This document shows positions 36,247 through 46,018 of a DNA stretch of 64,000 nucleotides, in pieces. Source of the DNA: Primorskyibacter flagellatus (GTDB lineage: Bacteria; Pseudomonadota; Alphaproteobacteria; Rhodobacterales; Rhodobacteraceae); NCBI RefSeq assembly GCF_900176485.1, contig NZ_FWYD01000013.1, positions 1-64,000 on the forward strand. Direction: 5' to 3'. The position numbers and the translations under genes were made by a program. Every line of letters begins with the position of its first letter. Within the stretch, counting starts at the first letter, position 1. The notes beneath the pieces were generated by a model, which was not told where the DNA came from, made no database searches, and saw only the letters and a list, made by a program, of their open reading frames with translations.

Positions 36247-36420
36247 CGGCCAGCCAATGTGCAAACCCACGCATGGCGGCACCCGCAACGTTTCCCGGCA
36301 GCGGGTCCTGCTGTACAGCGCCGGCAACGCATGGCTTGCGTGATCGGGCGCGCTTGTTGACGGTGACGGTGGGCGCTATTCATTTCTGGCCCCCTGCCCG
36401 CATGTCAAAGGACGCCTCCC

Positions 36421-37764
36421 ATGCCGATATATGACCGACACTCAATGGGACATCTGCCATCGGCACATGCATCGAAGGATACCATCGCGACATTTCTGGC
36501 ATCGGCGCATGCTGTCGATGTCGCCACCTGGATAGAGCAGTTGCCCGTTGCAGAGAGATCACAACAGCTTTTGGATGTCGATCCGGGGCGCCGGGCGAAT
36601 GTGTTCGGGAAAATGTCACTGGCCGCCCAGACCGATCTGGCCGGAACCGTGGCGGCCGCCGATCTGGCCAGAATCGTGACCCGAATGGATGCCGATGACC
36701 GCGCGGATCTGTTCAACCATCTCGCGCCGGACGACCAGAAGGCATTGATGGCAGAGCTTGACGAGGCGGACCGGGCCGATATTCGCCGCCTTTCCGTCCA
36801 CGGTGACCGCTCTGTCGGTGCGCTGATGACATCGGATTATGCCGTGCTTGCCGAGGATATGACCGCGAAGGACGCCCTGGCCGCATTGGGCAGGCAAGCA
36901 CCGGACACGGAAACGATCTACCGATCCTATGTTCTGGATGAAAGCCGTCATCTGATGGGCTCGATCCGGCTGCATGAACTGGTATTGGCCGACGATATGA
37001 CGCCGGTCGCCGCGTTGATGGAGGCCGACCCCATTTCCGCCTCCTCGGATGCCAGCCGCGAGGACGTCGCGCATTTGATTGCGCGTTATGACCTTCTGGC
37101 GCTGCCCGTCGTCGACGCGGATGGCATATTGCTGGGCATCGTCACCCATGATGACGCGGCCGACGCGATGCAGGCGGAAATGACAGAGGATTTTCAGAAG
37201 ATTTCGACCGTGCTGCCATTTTCGCAAAACATGCGTCAGGCCAGTATCCGGCTGCTCTATTCAAAGCGCATCGTCTGGCTGGCCCTGCTGGTGTTTGGCA
37301 ACCTCTTTTCAGGCGCGGGCATCGCCTATTTCGAAGAAACCATTCTGGCCTATGTCTCGCTGGTGTTCTTCCTGCCGCTTCTGATCGACAGCAGCGGCAA
37401 TGCCGGTGCGCAATCGGCCACATTGATGGTGCGCGCGCTGGCGACGGGCGATGTCGTGCTGAAAGACTGGCGCGACCTGATCGGACGCGAATTGTTCATC
37501 GCCGCCGCGCTTGGGGCGACCATGGCACTGGTCGTCTTTCCCCTGGGGATATGGCGCGGCGGGTCCGATGTTGCGCTGGTTGTCGGCATGACGATGTTTC
37601 TGGTGGTGATCATCGGCAGCCTTGTCGGCATGTCGTTACCGTTCCTGCTCAGCCGTCTGAAGCTGGATCCGGCAACGGCCAGCGGGCCGCTGGTCACGAC
37701 GATTTCCGACGCGCTTGGCGTTCTGATCTACTTTTCAATCGCCACGACGATGCTCTCACTCTGA
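36421..37764 (+). CDS. mgtE: magnesium transporter MgtE
   Basis: 447-residue Mg2+ channel/transporter. Order: N-terminal helical N domain (about 20-130), two CBS domains (about 135-255), connecting helix, and five membrane helices (about 275-447). Recognised by the PLLIDSSGNAGAQSATLMVRALATGDV segment that lines the pore and by the final GPLVTTISDALGVLIYFSIAT. The start has AAAGGAC upstream. Its last codons overlap the end of the convergent MliC-like gene. Confidence 0.93.
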   Translation: MPIYDRHSMGHLPSAHASKDTIATFLASAHAVDVATWIEQLPVAERSQQLLDVDPGRRANVFGKMSLAAQTDLAGTVAAADLARIVTRMDADDRADLFNHLAPDDQKALMAELDEADRADIRRLSVHGDRSVGALMTSDYAVLAEDMTAKDALAALGRQAPDTETIYRSYVLDESRHLMGSIRLHELVLADDMTPVAALMEADPISASSDASREDVAHLIARYDLLALPVVDADGILLGIVTHDDAADAMQAEMTEDFQKISTVLPFSQNMRQASIRLLYSKRIVWLALLVFGNLFSGAGIAYFEETILAYVSLVFFLPLLIDSSGNAGAQSATLMVRALATGDVVLKDWRDLIGRELFIAAALGATMALVVFPLGIWRGGSDVALVVGMTMFLVVIIGSLVGMSLPFLLSRLKLDPATASGPLVTTISDALGVLIYFSIATTMLSL

Positions 37765-38118
37765 GGGTGGGGCATCCTGCACCTGACACTCCAGATCGCC
37801 GCCTTCCGACATCTCGTTCTGCAAGGTTGCGGTATCGCCCTTGGTCCACCAGACATGCGCGCCAGAGGCATAGCGCGCCCCGGATCCAGACACGACATTC
37901 ACGAAAATGCGCTGTTCCCCGTCCACCGGAAGGATCGCAAGCGCATTTGCCCCGGCGTTGACATATTGAACGGCAAAGCTCTGGTCGTCGCCGCAGGTAT
38001 AGTTTTGCGCTGTCACGCTATCCGTTCCACCAAGTTCCAGCGGGATGGACACGGTCACATCCGCCGAAGCGGTTCCTGCCATCAAAAGCACGGCAAATGT
38101 AGAGGCAATATTTCGCAT
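37756..38118 (-). CDS. MliC-family lysozyme inhibitor-like protein
   Basis: 120 residues with a signal peptide (IASTFAVLLMAGTASA) and a C-terminal MliC-type beta barrel: NYTCGDDQSFAVQYVNAGANALAILPVDG, VVSGSGARYASGAHVWWTKGDTATLQN. MliC/PliC proteins inhibit C-type lysozyme in the periplasm. There is no lipobox Cys in the signal peptide, so it looks soluble and periplasmic. The two Cys in the mature part could form the usual disulfide. The start at 38118 has GGAAGGG upstream. Converges with mgtE, overlapping by 9 bases. Confidence 0.78.
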   Translation of the reverse strand: MRNIASTFAVLLMAGTASADVTVSIPLELGGTDSVTAQNYTCGDDQSFAVQYVNAGANALAILPVDGEQRIFVNVVSGSGARYASGAHVWWTKGDTATLQNEMSEGGDLECQVQDAPPSE

Positions 38119-38351
38119 GAAGTACCCTTCCTTTTCCAGATGAGGTCTGTTTGCCAGCCGCTTGTCGTGCAAAGACCCTCACCAATCAATCCCGCATCGG
38201 CCAGACTACCTGATCTGGCAGATCTCGCCGGGTTTTCAACCCGTAAGGCAACAAATACCTGCTGCGCTGCGATAGGCCCGGTACATCGCCGGACCCGGCG
38301 CTAGTTGACGGCGTGGGCACCCCCTGCCCTCTTGGTCCTGCCGGCCGGGGT

Positions 38352-41300
38352 TCAGGCCGCTTGGGCGCGCGCCTCCGAAAGCTCTCGGACCAGCCGCGCC
38401 TCTTCCTCTGCCTTCGGCGTCGAGAACCGCGCCAGCAAAAGATAGGCCACCGGCGTCAGATACAGCGTCGACACCGTGGCCAGCCCCAGCCCGCCGACGA
38501 TCACCCAGCCAAGCGCCTCGCGCGCCTCGGCCCCCGCGCCCGAAGACAGGATCAGCGGCACGCCCCCCAGAACGGTCGAGGTCATGGTCATCATCACCGG
38601 ACGCAGCCGGATCGTCGAGGCGTCGAAAATCGCCGAACGAACGTCCTGCCCCTTGTCACGAAGCTGGTTGGCGAATTCGACGATCAGAATGCCGTTCTTC
38701 GCCATGATCCCGATCAGCATGACCAGCCCGATCTGGCTGTAGACATTCAGGCTTTGCCCGGTCATCAGCAAGGCGAACACCGCACAGGCCAGCCCCAAGG
38801 GCACGGTGGACATGACAACGACGGCCGAGATGAAGCTTTCGAACTGAGCGGACAGCACCAGAAATACCACGAGGATGGCGAAACCGAAGGTGATGAACAA
38901 ACCGTTATTGGTCTGGTCCAGCGTCGCCGCCTCGGCCAGCGGCACGATACGGTTTTGCTCTGCCAACACCTCTTCTCCGATGGACTGTACCGCGGCCAGC
39001 GCGTCGCCCAGCGACATATCGGGCGTCAGCCCCGCCGACAGTTCCACCGAACGGTTCTGCCCTTCCCGGTCCAACTCCGGCGCCACGGCGCGTTCCTCCA
39101 GCGTCACGAAACTGGACATCGGCACCATCTGCCCGTCGCCGGTCTGCACAAAGACATTCTCAAGATCGCCCGGATCGTTCACCGGGTCCGAGGTTGACAC
39201 CATCTGCACGTCATAGCTGGCATCGTCGATGAAAACCGACGCAACCCTGCGCCCGTCCAGCACCGCCTGCAACGCCTGCCCCAGCCCCGAGATGTCGATG
39301 CCCAGATCCGCCGCCAGCGTCCGGTCGATCTGCACGAAAAGCTGCGGTTGCGTCTGTTCGTATTCCAGCCTGACCTGGCCCAGCCCCGGCACCTCCTGCA
39401 TCCGGGCCACCATGGTTTCCGCCACCTCCGCAAGCTGGTCATAGCTGTCGCCGGTGATCGCAAAGGCCAGCCCCCTGCCCGCCCCGCGTATCCCCAAAGA
39501 GTTCGGCTGAATGGCAAAGGCCCGCACCCCGATGATGCTGCGCAGCATGCCGTTGATCTCGCCCACGATCTCTTGCTGGGCGCGGTCCCGATCTTCCCAA
39601 TTGGCCAGCGTGAACACCATGAAACCGCGATTGTCAGAGCCGAACCCGCTGATCGAGAAGATGTTGGTGACCTCGCCGCTTTCCTGAAGCGGTGTAATCA
39701 GATCCTCGATCTGGCGCATCTTCGACTGGGTATAATCCAGCGACACACCCTGCGGGGCGGAAATGCTCAACAACGCCACGGCACGGTCTTCCGGCGGCGT
39801 CACTTCCTGCCGGATCCCACCCGCGACCAGCGCCGCCGTGGCCGCGACGAAAACAGCGATCAGCACGATCACGGCGGGCATGTCCAGCGCCCCGCGCAAG
39901 GTCATTTCATACAGGCGCACCAGCCTGTTGCCCAGCCAGACCATCGGGCCGCGCGGGTCTTTTGCGGGCGGCTTTGTCAACAACCGGCTGGCCAGAACCG
40001 GGCACAGGCTGAGCGCCACCACCGATGACAACAACACCGCCATCGCCAGCGTAAAGCCGAATTCCCGGAACAGCCCGCCCGCCTGCCCCGGCAGAAACGA
40101 CAGCGGCACGAACACCGCCGCAAGCGTCGCCGTGGTGGTCACGACCGCAAAGAACACCTGCGCCGTGCCGTTTACCGCCGCAGCCCGTGGCCCCATGCCG
40201 GCCGCGCGCTGCCGCACGATGTTTTCCAGCACCACGATCGCATCATCGACAACCATCCCCGTGGCCAGCACCAGCGCCAGAAGCGTCAGGATGTTGACCG
40301 AAAACCCGACCAGATAGATCGCCGCCAGCGTGCCGATCAGCGCCACAGGCAAGGTCAGTGTCGGAATCAGCGTCGCACGCACATCGCGCAGAAAGATGAA
40401 AATCACCGCCACCACGATGGCTACGGCAATGCCCAGCGTCTTCAGAACCTCGCTGATCGACCCTGAAATGAACGTCGCATCATCCGAGGTGACAAAAATC
40501 TTCACATCATCCGGCAGGCTCTGGCTGAGATCATCCACAACCGCGCGCACATTGGACGAGATTTCCAGCGTGTTTGACGTGGCCTGCCGGACAATGCCAA
40601 TCCCGATGCCCTGCTGCCCGTTGGCCCGCAAAACCGTTTCGCCCGGCGCTGGTCCCAATGTCACGCGCGCCACATCACCGATGCGGACGTTCTGGCGGAT
40701 TTCCAGCGCCTCGAACGCCGCTTCGGTGGCGACGCTTGCCGTGGTGCGCACATTGATGGATTGCCGGTCCCCCGCCAGATCGCCCGCAGGCGCATCATAG
40801 GCCACATCGGCCAGCGCTCGCTGCACATCGCCCAGCGTCAGCCCCCGGCTGGCCAGCTCCAACTGGTCAATATCAACGCGAAAGACCGGTGTCCGGTCGC
40901 CGTAGATCTGCAAATCGGCCACCCCGTCGACCGAGATCAGCCGATCCTCGATCCGGTCCTCGACAATCGCTGTCAGCTCCTGTGGTGACCGCCCGGCAGA
41001 GGTCACGGCGATCCGCATGACCGCTTGCGCATTGGCATCCGCCTTGACGATTTCGGGATCATCCGCAGCTTCGGGCAGTTGGTTGACGAGCCGCGCCACC
41101 GCGTCGCGCACATCTGTCGCGGCCACGTCAATATCCACGTTGTCGTTGAATTCCAGCGTGACCCGGCTGCGCCCGAACCGCGAATTGGACGCGATGGCCC
41201 GCACGCCCGAAACGCGCCCCACGGCCCCCTCGATGCGCCCGGTCAGTTCCTGATCCACGGTTTCCGGGGCCGCGCCAGAAAATCTGGTCGTGACGGTCAC

Positions 41301-41453
41301 AACCGGCCGGTCCACATTGGGCAGTTCCCGCACCTCGACCCCGACAAGCGCGGCAAGACCCGCCAGCACGATCAACGCGTTCAGGACGAAGGCAAGGATC
41401 GGGCGACGCACGAACAGCGCCGTGCCGGGCGACGAGATGTCAGCGCCGCTCAT
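38352..41453 (-). CDS. RND-family efflux pump permease (AcrB type)
   Basis: Second RND pump in the window, 1033 residues. It keeps the full proton-relay set of AcrB: VVDDAIVVLENIVR in TM4 (two Asp) and GIMAKNGILIVEFANQL in TM10 (Lys). N-terminal TM at about 13-33 and two large periplasmic loops follow the standard layout. Its start overlaps the stop of the adaptor (ATGA) with AAAGGAT just upstream. Likely exports hydrophobic or drug-like compounds. No outer-membrane TolC-like gene is adjacent, so it would use one from elsewhere. Confidence 0.94.
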   Translation of the reverse strand: MSGADISSPGTALFVRRPILAFVLNALIVLAGLAALVGVEVRELPNVDRPVVTVTTRFSGAAPETVDQELTGRIEGAVGRVSGVRAIASNSRFGRSRVTLEFNDNVDIDVAATDVRDAVARLVNQLPEAADDPEIVKADANAQAVMRIAVTSAGRSPQELTAIVEDRIEDRLISVDGVADLQIYGDRTPVFRVDIDQLELASRGLTLGDVQRALADVAYDAPAGDLAGDRQSINVRTTASVATEAAFEALEIRQNVRIGDVARVTLGPAPGETVLRANGQQGIGIGIVRQATSNTLEISSNVRAVVDDLSQSLPDDVKIFVTSDDATFISGSISEVLKTLGIAVAIVVAVIFIFLRDVRATLIPTLTLPVALIGTLAAIYLVGFSVNILTLLALVLATGMVVDDAIVVLENIVRQRAAGMGPRAAAVNGTAQVFFAVVTTTATLAAVFVPLSFLPGQAGGLFREFGFTLAMAVLLSSVVALSLCPVLASRLLTKPPAKDPRGPMVWLGNRLVRLYEMTLRGALDMPAVIVLIAVFVAATAALVAGGIRQEVTPPEDRAVALLSISAPQGVSLDYTQSKMRQIEDLITPLQESGEVTNIFSISGFGSDNRGFMVFTLANWEDRDRAQQEIVGEINGMLRSIIGVRAFAIQPNSLGIRGAGRGLAFAITGDSYDQLAEVAETMVARMQEVPGLGQVRLEYEQTQPQLFVQIDRTLAADLGIDISGLGQALQAVLDGRRVASVFIDDASYDVQMVSTSDPVNDPGDLENVFVQTGDGQMVPMSSFVTLEERAVAPELDREGQNRSVELSAGLTPDMSLGDALAAVQSIGEEVLAEQNRIVPLAEAATLDQTNNGLFITFGFAILVVFLVLSAQFESFISAVVVMSTVPLGLACAVFALLMTGQSLNVYSQIGLVMLIGIMAKNGILIVEFANQLRDKGQDVRSAIFDASTIRLRPVMMTMTSTVLGGVPLILSSGAGAEAREALGWVIVGGLGLATVSTLYLTPVAYLLLARFSTPKAEEEARLVRELSEARAQAA

Positions 41454-42619
41454 AGCGCATCCTTTCGGACGGGGTTCGCCACGGCATTGGCTGTTTCCTG
41501 TGGTCCCACTGGCAAGACTTCGGCCCCGTCACGCAGCGTTTGCACCCCTTCGGTCACAACGGCATCCCCGGCAGCCAGATCGTCGGATTTGACCAGAACG
41601 GAATCGCTGTTGCGCTGTTCGATGGTGACCTCGACCTTTTGCGCCTTGCCGTCCCGCACGACCCAGACAAAAGGACCGTCGCTTGACCATTGCACCGACA
41701 AAGGCGCGATCGACAGCAGCGTTTCGCCGGGAAAGCTGAGGCTGACCGAAAACGCCATCCCGGCGCGCAGACGATCGTCAGCATTCCGCACCTTGCCCCG
41801 CACCAGCAAGGTTCGGCTGGCCCGGTCCACCACCGTGTCAATCGTGGCAATTTCGCCTTTCAGGGTCGTGTTGCGCAGGCCCAGCGGCGTGACATCAACC
41901 CCCTGCCCTTCCGCGATCTTGCCAATCACCCGTTCAGGCACGCGAAAGTCGATCAGGATCTCGGAACGGTCTGTAATCGTTGCAAGAATATCCTGACTGT
42001 TGACCCGGTCGCCCTGCGAGATGTCGATGATTCCGACCCAGCCGGAAATCGGCGCGACCACTTCGCGCTGTGACAGGTTGAACTCTGCCTCCCGCAATCC
42101 AAGTTCGGCGCTGCGCACCGCGTTTTCGGTCTCGCTCAGACGCACCTCGGTGACTGCACCGCGTGTCTGAAGCTGTTTGACGCGCTCTTCTTCCTTGCGG
42201 GCCTCGTCCAGCCGAAGCTGGGCTTGCTCCACCGCAATCTGCTCGGCCTCGTCCTCCAGCCGCGCAATCACGGTTCCCGCCTCCACACGCTGACCCGAGG
42301 CCAACGTCAGATCTGTGATCACCCCGACAGCGTTCGACCGGACCGTGACGGACCGCAGCGCGCGGCCATCCCCGATGGCGGTGATCCGGTCGGCGATGGC
42401 CCGTTCCTCCGCCTCTTCCGTCACCACCTTCGCAGCCCCACCCCCGGACCATCCCGCCCCGGAAGGTGCCGCTTCGGTTTCAGGCATCTCGACCCCCAAA
42501 AGGTCAAGCAATCCCAGCTTGTCCAAAAGCGGTCTGGACTGCGGGACATAGGCCACCCAAAGATAAAGGCCGCCTGCGGCGACGATCAAAACAAGGATGA
42601 GTTGACGAAGAATATGCAT
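41450..42619 (-). CDS. RND efflux periplasmic adaptor
   Basis: 389-residue membrane fusion protein for the pump at 38352-41453. Membrane anchor near the N-terminus (LILVLIVAAGGLYLWVA), lipoyl halves (VRSNAVGVITDLTLASGQRVEAGTVIARL and VVAPISGWVGIIDISQGDRV) flanking a coiled coil rich in Glu/Gln/Arg (about 125-175), then barrel domains. Ribosome site for the start is weak (GAAAG). Confidence 0.9.
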   Translation of the reverse strand: MHILRQLILVLIVAAGGLYLWVAYVPQSRPLLDKLGLLDLLGVEMPETEAAPSGAGWSGGGAAKVVTEEAEERAIADRITAIGDGRALRSVTVRSNAVGVITDLTLASGQRVEAGTVIARLEDEAEQIAVEQAQLRLDEARKEEERVKQLQTRGAVTEVRLSETENAVRSAELGLREAEFNLSQREVVAPISGWVGIIDISQGDRVNSQDILATITDRSEILIDFRVPERVIGKIAEGQGVDVTPLGLRNTTLKGEIATIDTVVDRASRTLLVRGKVRNADDRLRAGMAFSVSLSFPGETLLSIAPLSVQWSSDGPFVWVVRDGKAQKVEVTIEQRNSDSVLVKSDDLAAGDAVVTEGVQTLRDGAEVLPVGPQETANAVANPVRKDAL

Positions 42620-42812
42620 TTAAGGCTTTCATCACTGTTGATGTCTTGCATCATTCAGGACCAGACTGGAAAAAGCACGTCAATTTTGCGTTCCCGCCCA
42701 GCATGCGGCCTTTGTGCAATCTCCACAGTATAGATGATTTCGAACGACTTTGCACCGCGCCCGCGCGCTTTACGCTTTCGCAATCATCCATCATTCCTCG
42801 GACGTGCTGCGA

Positions 42813-44012
42813 TCACTCCAGATCATCGAAAGCCCCCGGCGAAAGCTCCTCCCAAAAGGCCAGAATCGCGTCCGCATTCAGCGCCGACATCCAGCCGTGC
42901 CGCTCGAAATCATCCCTCAATGACCCTTCGAGCCGCGCCAGGAAAAGCAGCTTGTCCGCATCCCTGTGCGTCGGTTTTCGGGCGGCCGCCAGATCCCGTA
43001 TCCGGGCGAGCCGGCGCGCGCGGGGACTGGTCGGAGGCACAGGGTTTCGCGGCGAAACCCCCTGCCCGTCCTTCGGATGCGGATTGCCGTAATCATGTTT
43101 CAGTGCCTTGGAAATATATCCCACAGCATTCTTCACCCCGCCCTGACCAGCCACGTAGTCGAGCTTCTGACCGACATACGCTTCGCCATGTTCGGCCACC
43201 CATTGCCGCGCCAGCCGGTCACTGACGCCCAGCTCTCGCAGGCGGGCGTAGATCTCGCTGTTGCGGATGCCTTCTCCGTCATCGAGATCAAGGATCGCGA
43301 GTTGCGGATTCTCGGCAATCTGGAACCGAATATCCGTCACCGAACGGCCCATCTTGCGCACCTCCGGCGTGACCACGATGTTCGAAGTCTTGTTCACCTC
43401 GGCCACGGCGGGTTTGATGATCTTGGCGTTCAAATGCTTGTAGGTTTCGTAATACGGGCTGTCAGCCACGCCCATCAGACGGCGAAACAGGTCCAGCGAC
43501 CACCAGCCCGTCGAACCTGTCCGGACGAAGCGATAACAATTCTCATACAGAGCGAGTGCATGGCCAGAGGTGAACCGCCGCTGGATGTTGAGGTTGATCA
43601 GGGCAAAGACCTTGGGGTCGTGCAGCTTTTCCGCCAGCGCGGGCGAATAGGCATATTCGCAGATCCCGCCTTTGAGCTTGGCATAGGATAACAGCGCCGA
43701 GACACCCCATTCCTGTTTGCCCTCGGCGTCGAGCATATCCCATTCGGCCACCGTTTCGGCCAGACCGCGAAGCGACGCCTTGAGCGTGTCCATGTCGTTC
43801 GAATTATACCCGATCATCAAACAGAGCGTCCGGGCGTCCATTTGATGAGAGGCCTGCGACGTCAACGTATCGTAGGCGTTGAGCAGCAGCACATTGGACA
43901 ACTTGCGCTGCAACAGCGTCAACTTGCCAGAAACGTGGATTGCCGCCACATGCTTCTTGACCGCACCACGGCGCAACGGGCCGCTGAGCCGATCGCGGGG
44001 GATGTCATCCAT
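42813..44012 (-). CDS. repA: plasmid replication initiator (Rep_3-like, RepA type)
   Basis: 399-residue replication initiator of the Rep_3/winged-helix class. Features: GAVKKHVAAIHVSGKLTLLQRKLSNVLLLNAYDTL near the N-terminus, LSYAKLKGGICEYAYSPALAEKLHDPKVFALINLNIQRRFTSGHALALYENCYRFVRTGSTGWWSLDLFRRLMGV, and KHLNAKIIKPAVAEVNKTSNIVV in the second winged helix. It would bind iterons in the adjacent 600-base region to start replication of the element. It is divergent from parAB. GAGG lies ahead of the start. In Rhodobacterales, RepA-type replicons of this layout are common. Confidence 0.9.
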   Translation of the reverse strand: MDDIPRDRLSGPLRRGAVKKHVAAIHVSGKLTLLQRKLSNVLLLNAYDTLTSQASHQMDARTLCLMIGYNSNDMDTLKASLRGLAETVAEWDMLDAEGKQEWGVSALLSYAKLKGGICEYAYSPALAEKLHDPKVFALINLNIQRRFTSGHALALYENCYRFVRTGSTGWWSLDLFRRLMGVADSPYYETYKHLNAKIIKPAVAEVNKTSNIVVTPEVRKMGRSVTDIRFQIAENPQLAILDLDDGEGIRNSEIYARLRELGVSDRLARQWVAEHGEAYVGQKLDYVAGQGGVKNAVGYISKALKHDYGNPHPKDGQGVSPRNPVPPTSPRARRLARIRDLAAARKPTHRDADKLLFLARLEGSLRDDFERHGWMSALNADAILAFWEELSPGAFDDLE

Positions 44013-44171
44013 ACTGACCTCGCTTGGCGGCAGAACCGCCTATGCCTCATGCACCCGGAAGCGGGCGCTTTATATCCGGATGTCTCGGGCGACTCGCCTT
44101 GCCCCGGTTGCCAATATGATCCGCGAAAAGGTATCCGCGAGCAAGAGTAAACTGGGAACCTGTGCCGGCCT

Positions 44172-44183
44172 CCCGTATACGGG
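44172..44183. repeat. palindrome CCCGTATACGGG, copy 1
   Basis: Perfect 12-bp palindrome in the repA-parA gap, repeated exactly at 44395-44406. Candidate iteron or ParB-binding site. Confidence 0.6.
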
Positions 44184-44350
44184 CACCTATGTTTTGGCAT
44201 ACGATCGGAAAGGTATCCGTTTGCGGGATGCTTCACTTTCATCGGGCGGGCAGGGGCGACCCGATTCGCGCCTATGTGAGCCTATCAAGCCGAAAACCCG
44301 GCATTTCGAGTCGCTTGCGCCCTGTCTGACCGGATAAAGGTTCCTTGCAT

Positions 44351-44362
44351 CCCGTAGATGGG
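44351..44362. repeat. degenerate palindrome CCCGTAGATGGG
   Basis: Differs from the exact copies at two central positions; it lies 33 bases before copy 2 and is preceded by the shared word GCAT. Confidence 0.45.
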
Positions 44363-44394
44363 TCCCACAATTCCCGCATCCAGCCCCCTTTCAT

Positions 44395-44406
44395 CCCGTA
44401 TACGGG
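44395..44406. repeat. palindrome CCCGTATACGGG, copy 2
   Basis: Exact copy of 44172-44183, close to the AT-rich stretch that precedes parA. Confidence 0.6.
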
Positions 44407-44613
44407 CGCTGAAACGCCTCTAATTATCTGTTATAAAACGCATTATTTAACGTCAAACAACTTAAAGAGTCTGAAAGAAACCAAACAGGCCTCGTTTGCT
44501 TCGTCTCTATATAAGGCTTTTGGAAGAGACGGGACTCAAACAGATTCACAATCGTTCCGTCATGTGCCATAGTTCAGCGAATATCGCGGTAAACAGCGGA
44601 CATCCGAGGCAAC

Positions 44614-46017
44614 ATGGCAAAAAAACCTGGACTGTCGGGCAAGCCCGAAATCCCCCCGTATTTCAATATTGACCCGGAGACCGCTGCTGGCAAGCTTGCA
44701 GATCCGATTGATACGGCGCGGTTTGCCAAGGCGGCGGCCTTCGCTACACGCGGGCGGGATGATCTGGCGCGCCGGGGATATGCCCCGGACGGGGCCAAGC
44801 GTCTGCGCAAGTTTTCCACATGGGAAGTCTGTCGCTATCTGATCCCGGTGAATTCGGCGCATCTGCGCCGCGTTCTGCGGCAGAACCCGGAATTGCCACA
44901 GGGCGAGGGCGAGGGTGGGTCGAAATGGTTCACGTTGGAAGAGATCCTGCGCCTGCGCGATTTTTTTGCCAAGGAGGGAGTGAAGGATCGCGATTACCGC
45001 GCATGGCGCCCCGAAGGCCTGCCTGCAAAGGTCGTGGCCGTGGCGAATTTCAAGGGTGGCGTGGGCAAGACCTCGACCTGTGCGCATTTGGCCATGTCGG
45101 CCGCGCTGGATGGCTACAAGGTGCTGGTGATCGATCTGGACAGCCAAGGGTCGATGACGTCGATCATGGGCGGCAAGGTAGAAGATGAATGGCAAACGGT
45201 GTTTCCGCTGCTGGCGCGCGATTATGCGCTGCATCTGACCGAAGAGAACCGGGTGCGCGAAGCCGAAGGGCTGACACCTTTCCAATTCGATGAGACGCTG
45301 ACCGAGGCGTTAGAGGTTTCGCCACGAAACCTGGTACAGAAAACCCACTGGCCCAACATCGACCTGATCGGCGCGCAGCTGAACCTGTATTGGGCGGAGT
45401 TTCAGGTGCCGGTCTGGCGGATGCAGATGCGGTCCTGGCCGCTGTGGAATTCGCTGCTGAACGCGCTGGAAGAAGGCGGCATGCTGGACGAATACGATAT
45501 CGTGTTGCTCGATACCCCGCCGGCACTGGGGTACCTGACGATCAATGCGCTGACCGCCGCCGATATTCTGCTTGTGCCGCTTGGCGCATCGTTTCTGGAA
45601 TTCGACTCGACGGGGCGGTTCTTTGACATGATCTATTCGACCTTCGCCTCGATCGAGGAGGGCGAAAACCGGTTGCGGCGGGCCGAAGGGCTGGACGAGG
45701 TGCGGTTCGAATGGGATGCGGTGCGCGCAATGGTGACCCGTTTCGACGCGAACCAGCAGACCGATCTGGCAAATGTGATCCAGGCCTATTTCGGCGATTT
45801 CATGACGACATATCGGCAGGAAATGACCGCCATGGTCGGGCAGGCCGGAGAGCAGGTTTCGGGTATCTACGAGACCGATTATCGCGATTTCAACCGGGAG
45901 ACCTATGTCCGGGGCCGCGAGACGTTTGACCGGACCTGGGCTGAGGTGAAGGAAGTGATCCTCGGCACATGGTGGCGCGATCAGCAGATGGCAAAGGCCG
46001 AGCAGGAGGACAAGTGA
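44614..46017 (+). CDS. parA: plasmid partition ATPase ParA
   Basis: 467-residue Walker-type partition ATPase with a long N-terminal DNA-binding region (about 1-135; FSTWEVCRYLIPVNSAHLRRVLR is helix-turn-helix-like), as in P1/RepA-type ParA. The deviant Walker A motif KGGVGKTST is at 147-155; Walker A' (VLVIDLDSQGSMT) and Walker B (YDIVLLDTPPALGYLT) follow. It would segregate the replicon and autorepress its operon. GAGG precedes the start. parB follows one base after its stop. Confidence 0.94.
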   Translation: MAKKPGLSGKPEIPPYFNIDPETAAGKLADPIDTARFAKAAAFATRGRDDLARRGYAPDGAKRLRKFSTWEVCRYLIPVNSAHLRRVLRQNPELPQGEGEGGSKWFTLEEILRLRDFFAKEGVKDRDYRAWRPEGLPAKVVAVANFKGGVGKTSTCAHLAMSAALDGYKVLVIDLDSQGSMTSIMGGKVEDEWQTVFPLLARDYALHLTEENRVREAEGLTPFQFDETLTEALEVSPRNLVQKTHWPNIDLIGAQLNLYWAEFQVPVWRMQMRSWPLWNSLLNALEEGGMLDEYDIVLLDTPPALGYLTINALTAADILLVPLGASFLEFDSTGRFFDMIYSTFASIEEGENRLRRAEGLDEVRFEWDAVRAMVTRFDANQQTDLANVIQAYFGDFMTTYRQEMTAMVGQAGEQVSGIYETDYRDFNRETYVRGRETFDRTWAEVKEVILGTWWRDQQMAKAEQEDK

Positions 46018-46018
46018 C

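Larger units (their letters stand above)
44013..44613. other. origin-like region between repA and parA
   Basis: Gene-free 601 bases between divergent repA and parA. It holds two copies of the palindrome CCCGTATACGGG (44172-44183, 44395-44406), a degenerate copy CCCGTAGATGGG (44351-44362), repeated GCATCCCG words, a pair of AAAGGTATCCG words (near 44127 and 44209), and an AT-rich stretch at about 44420-44475 that could melt. These are what one expects of iterons, a centromere-like site and an unwinding element, but which is which cannot be told here. Confidence 0.65.
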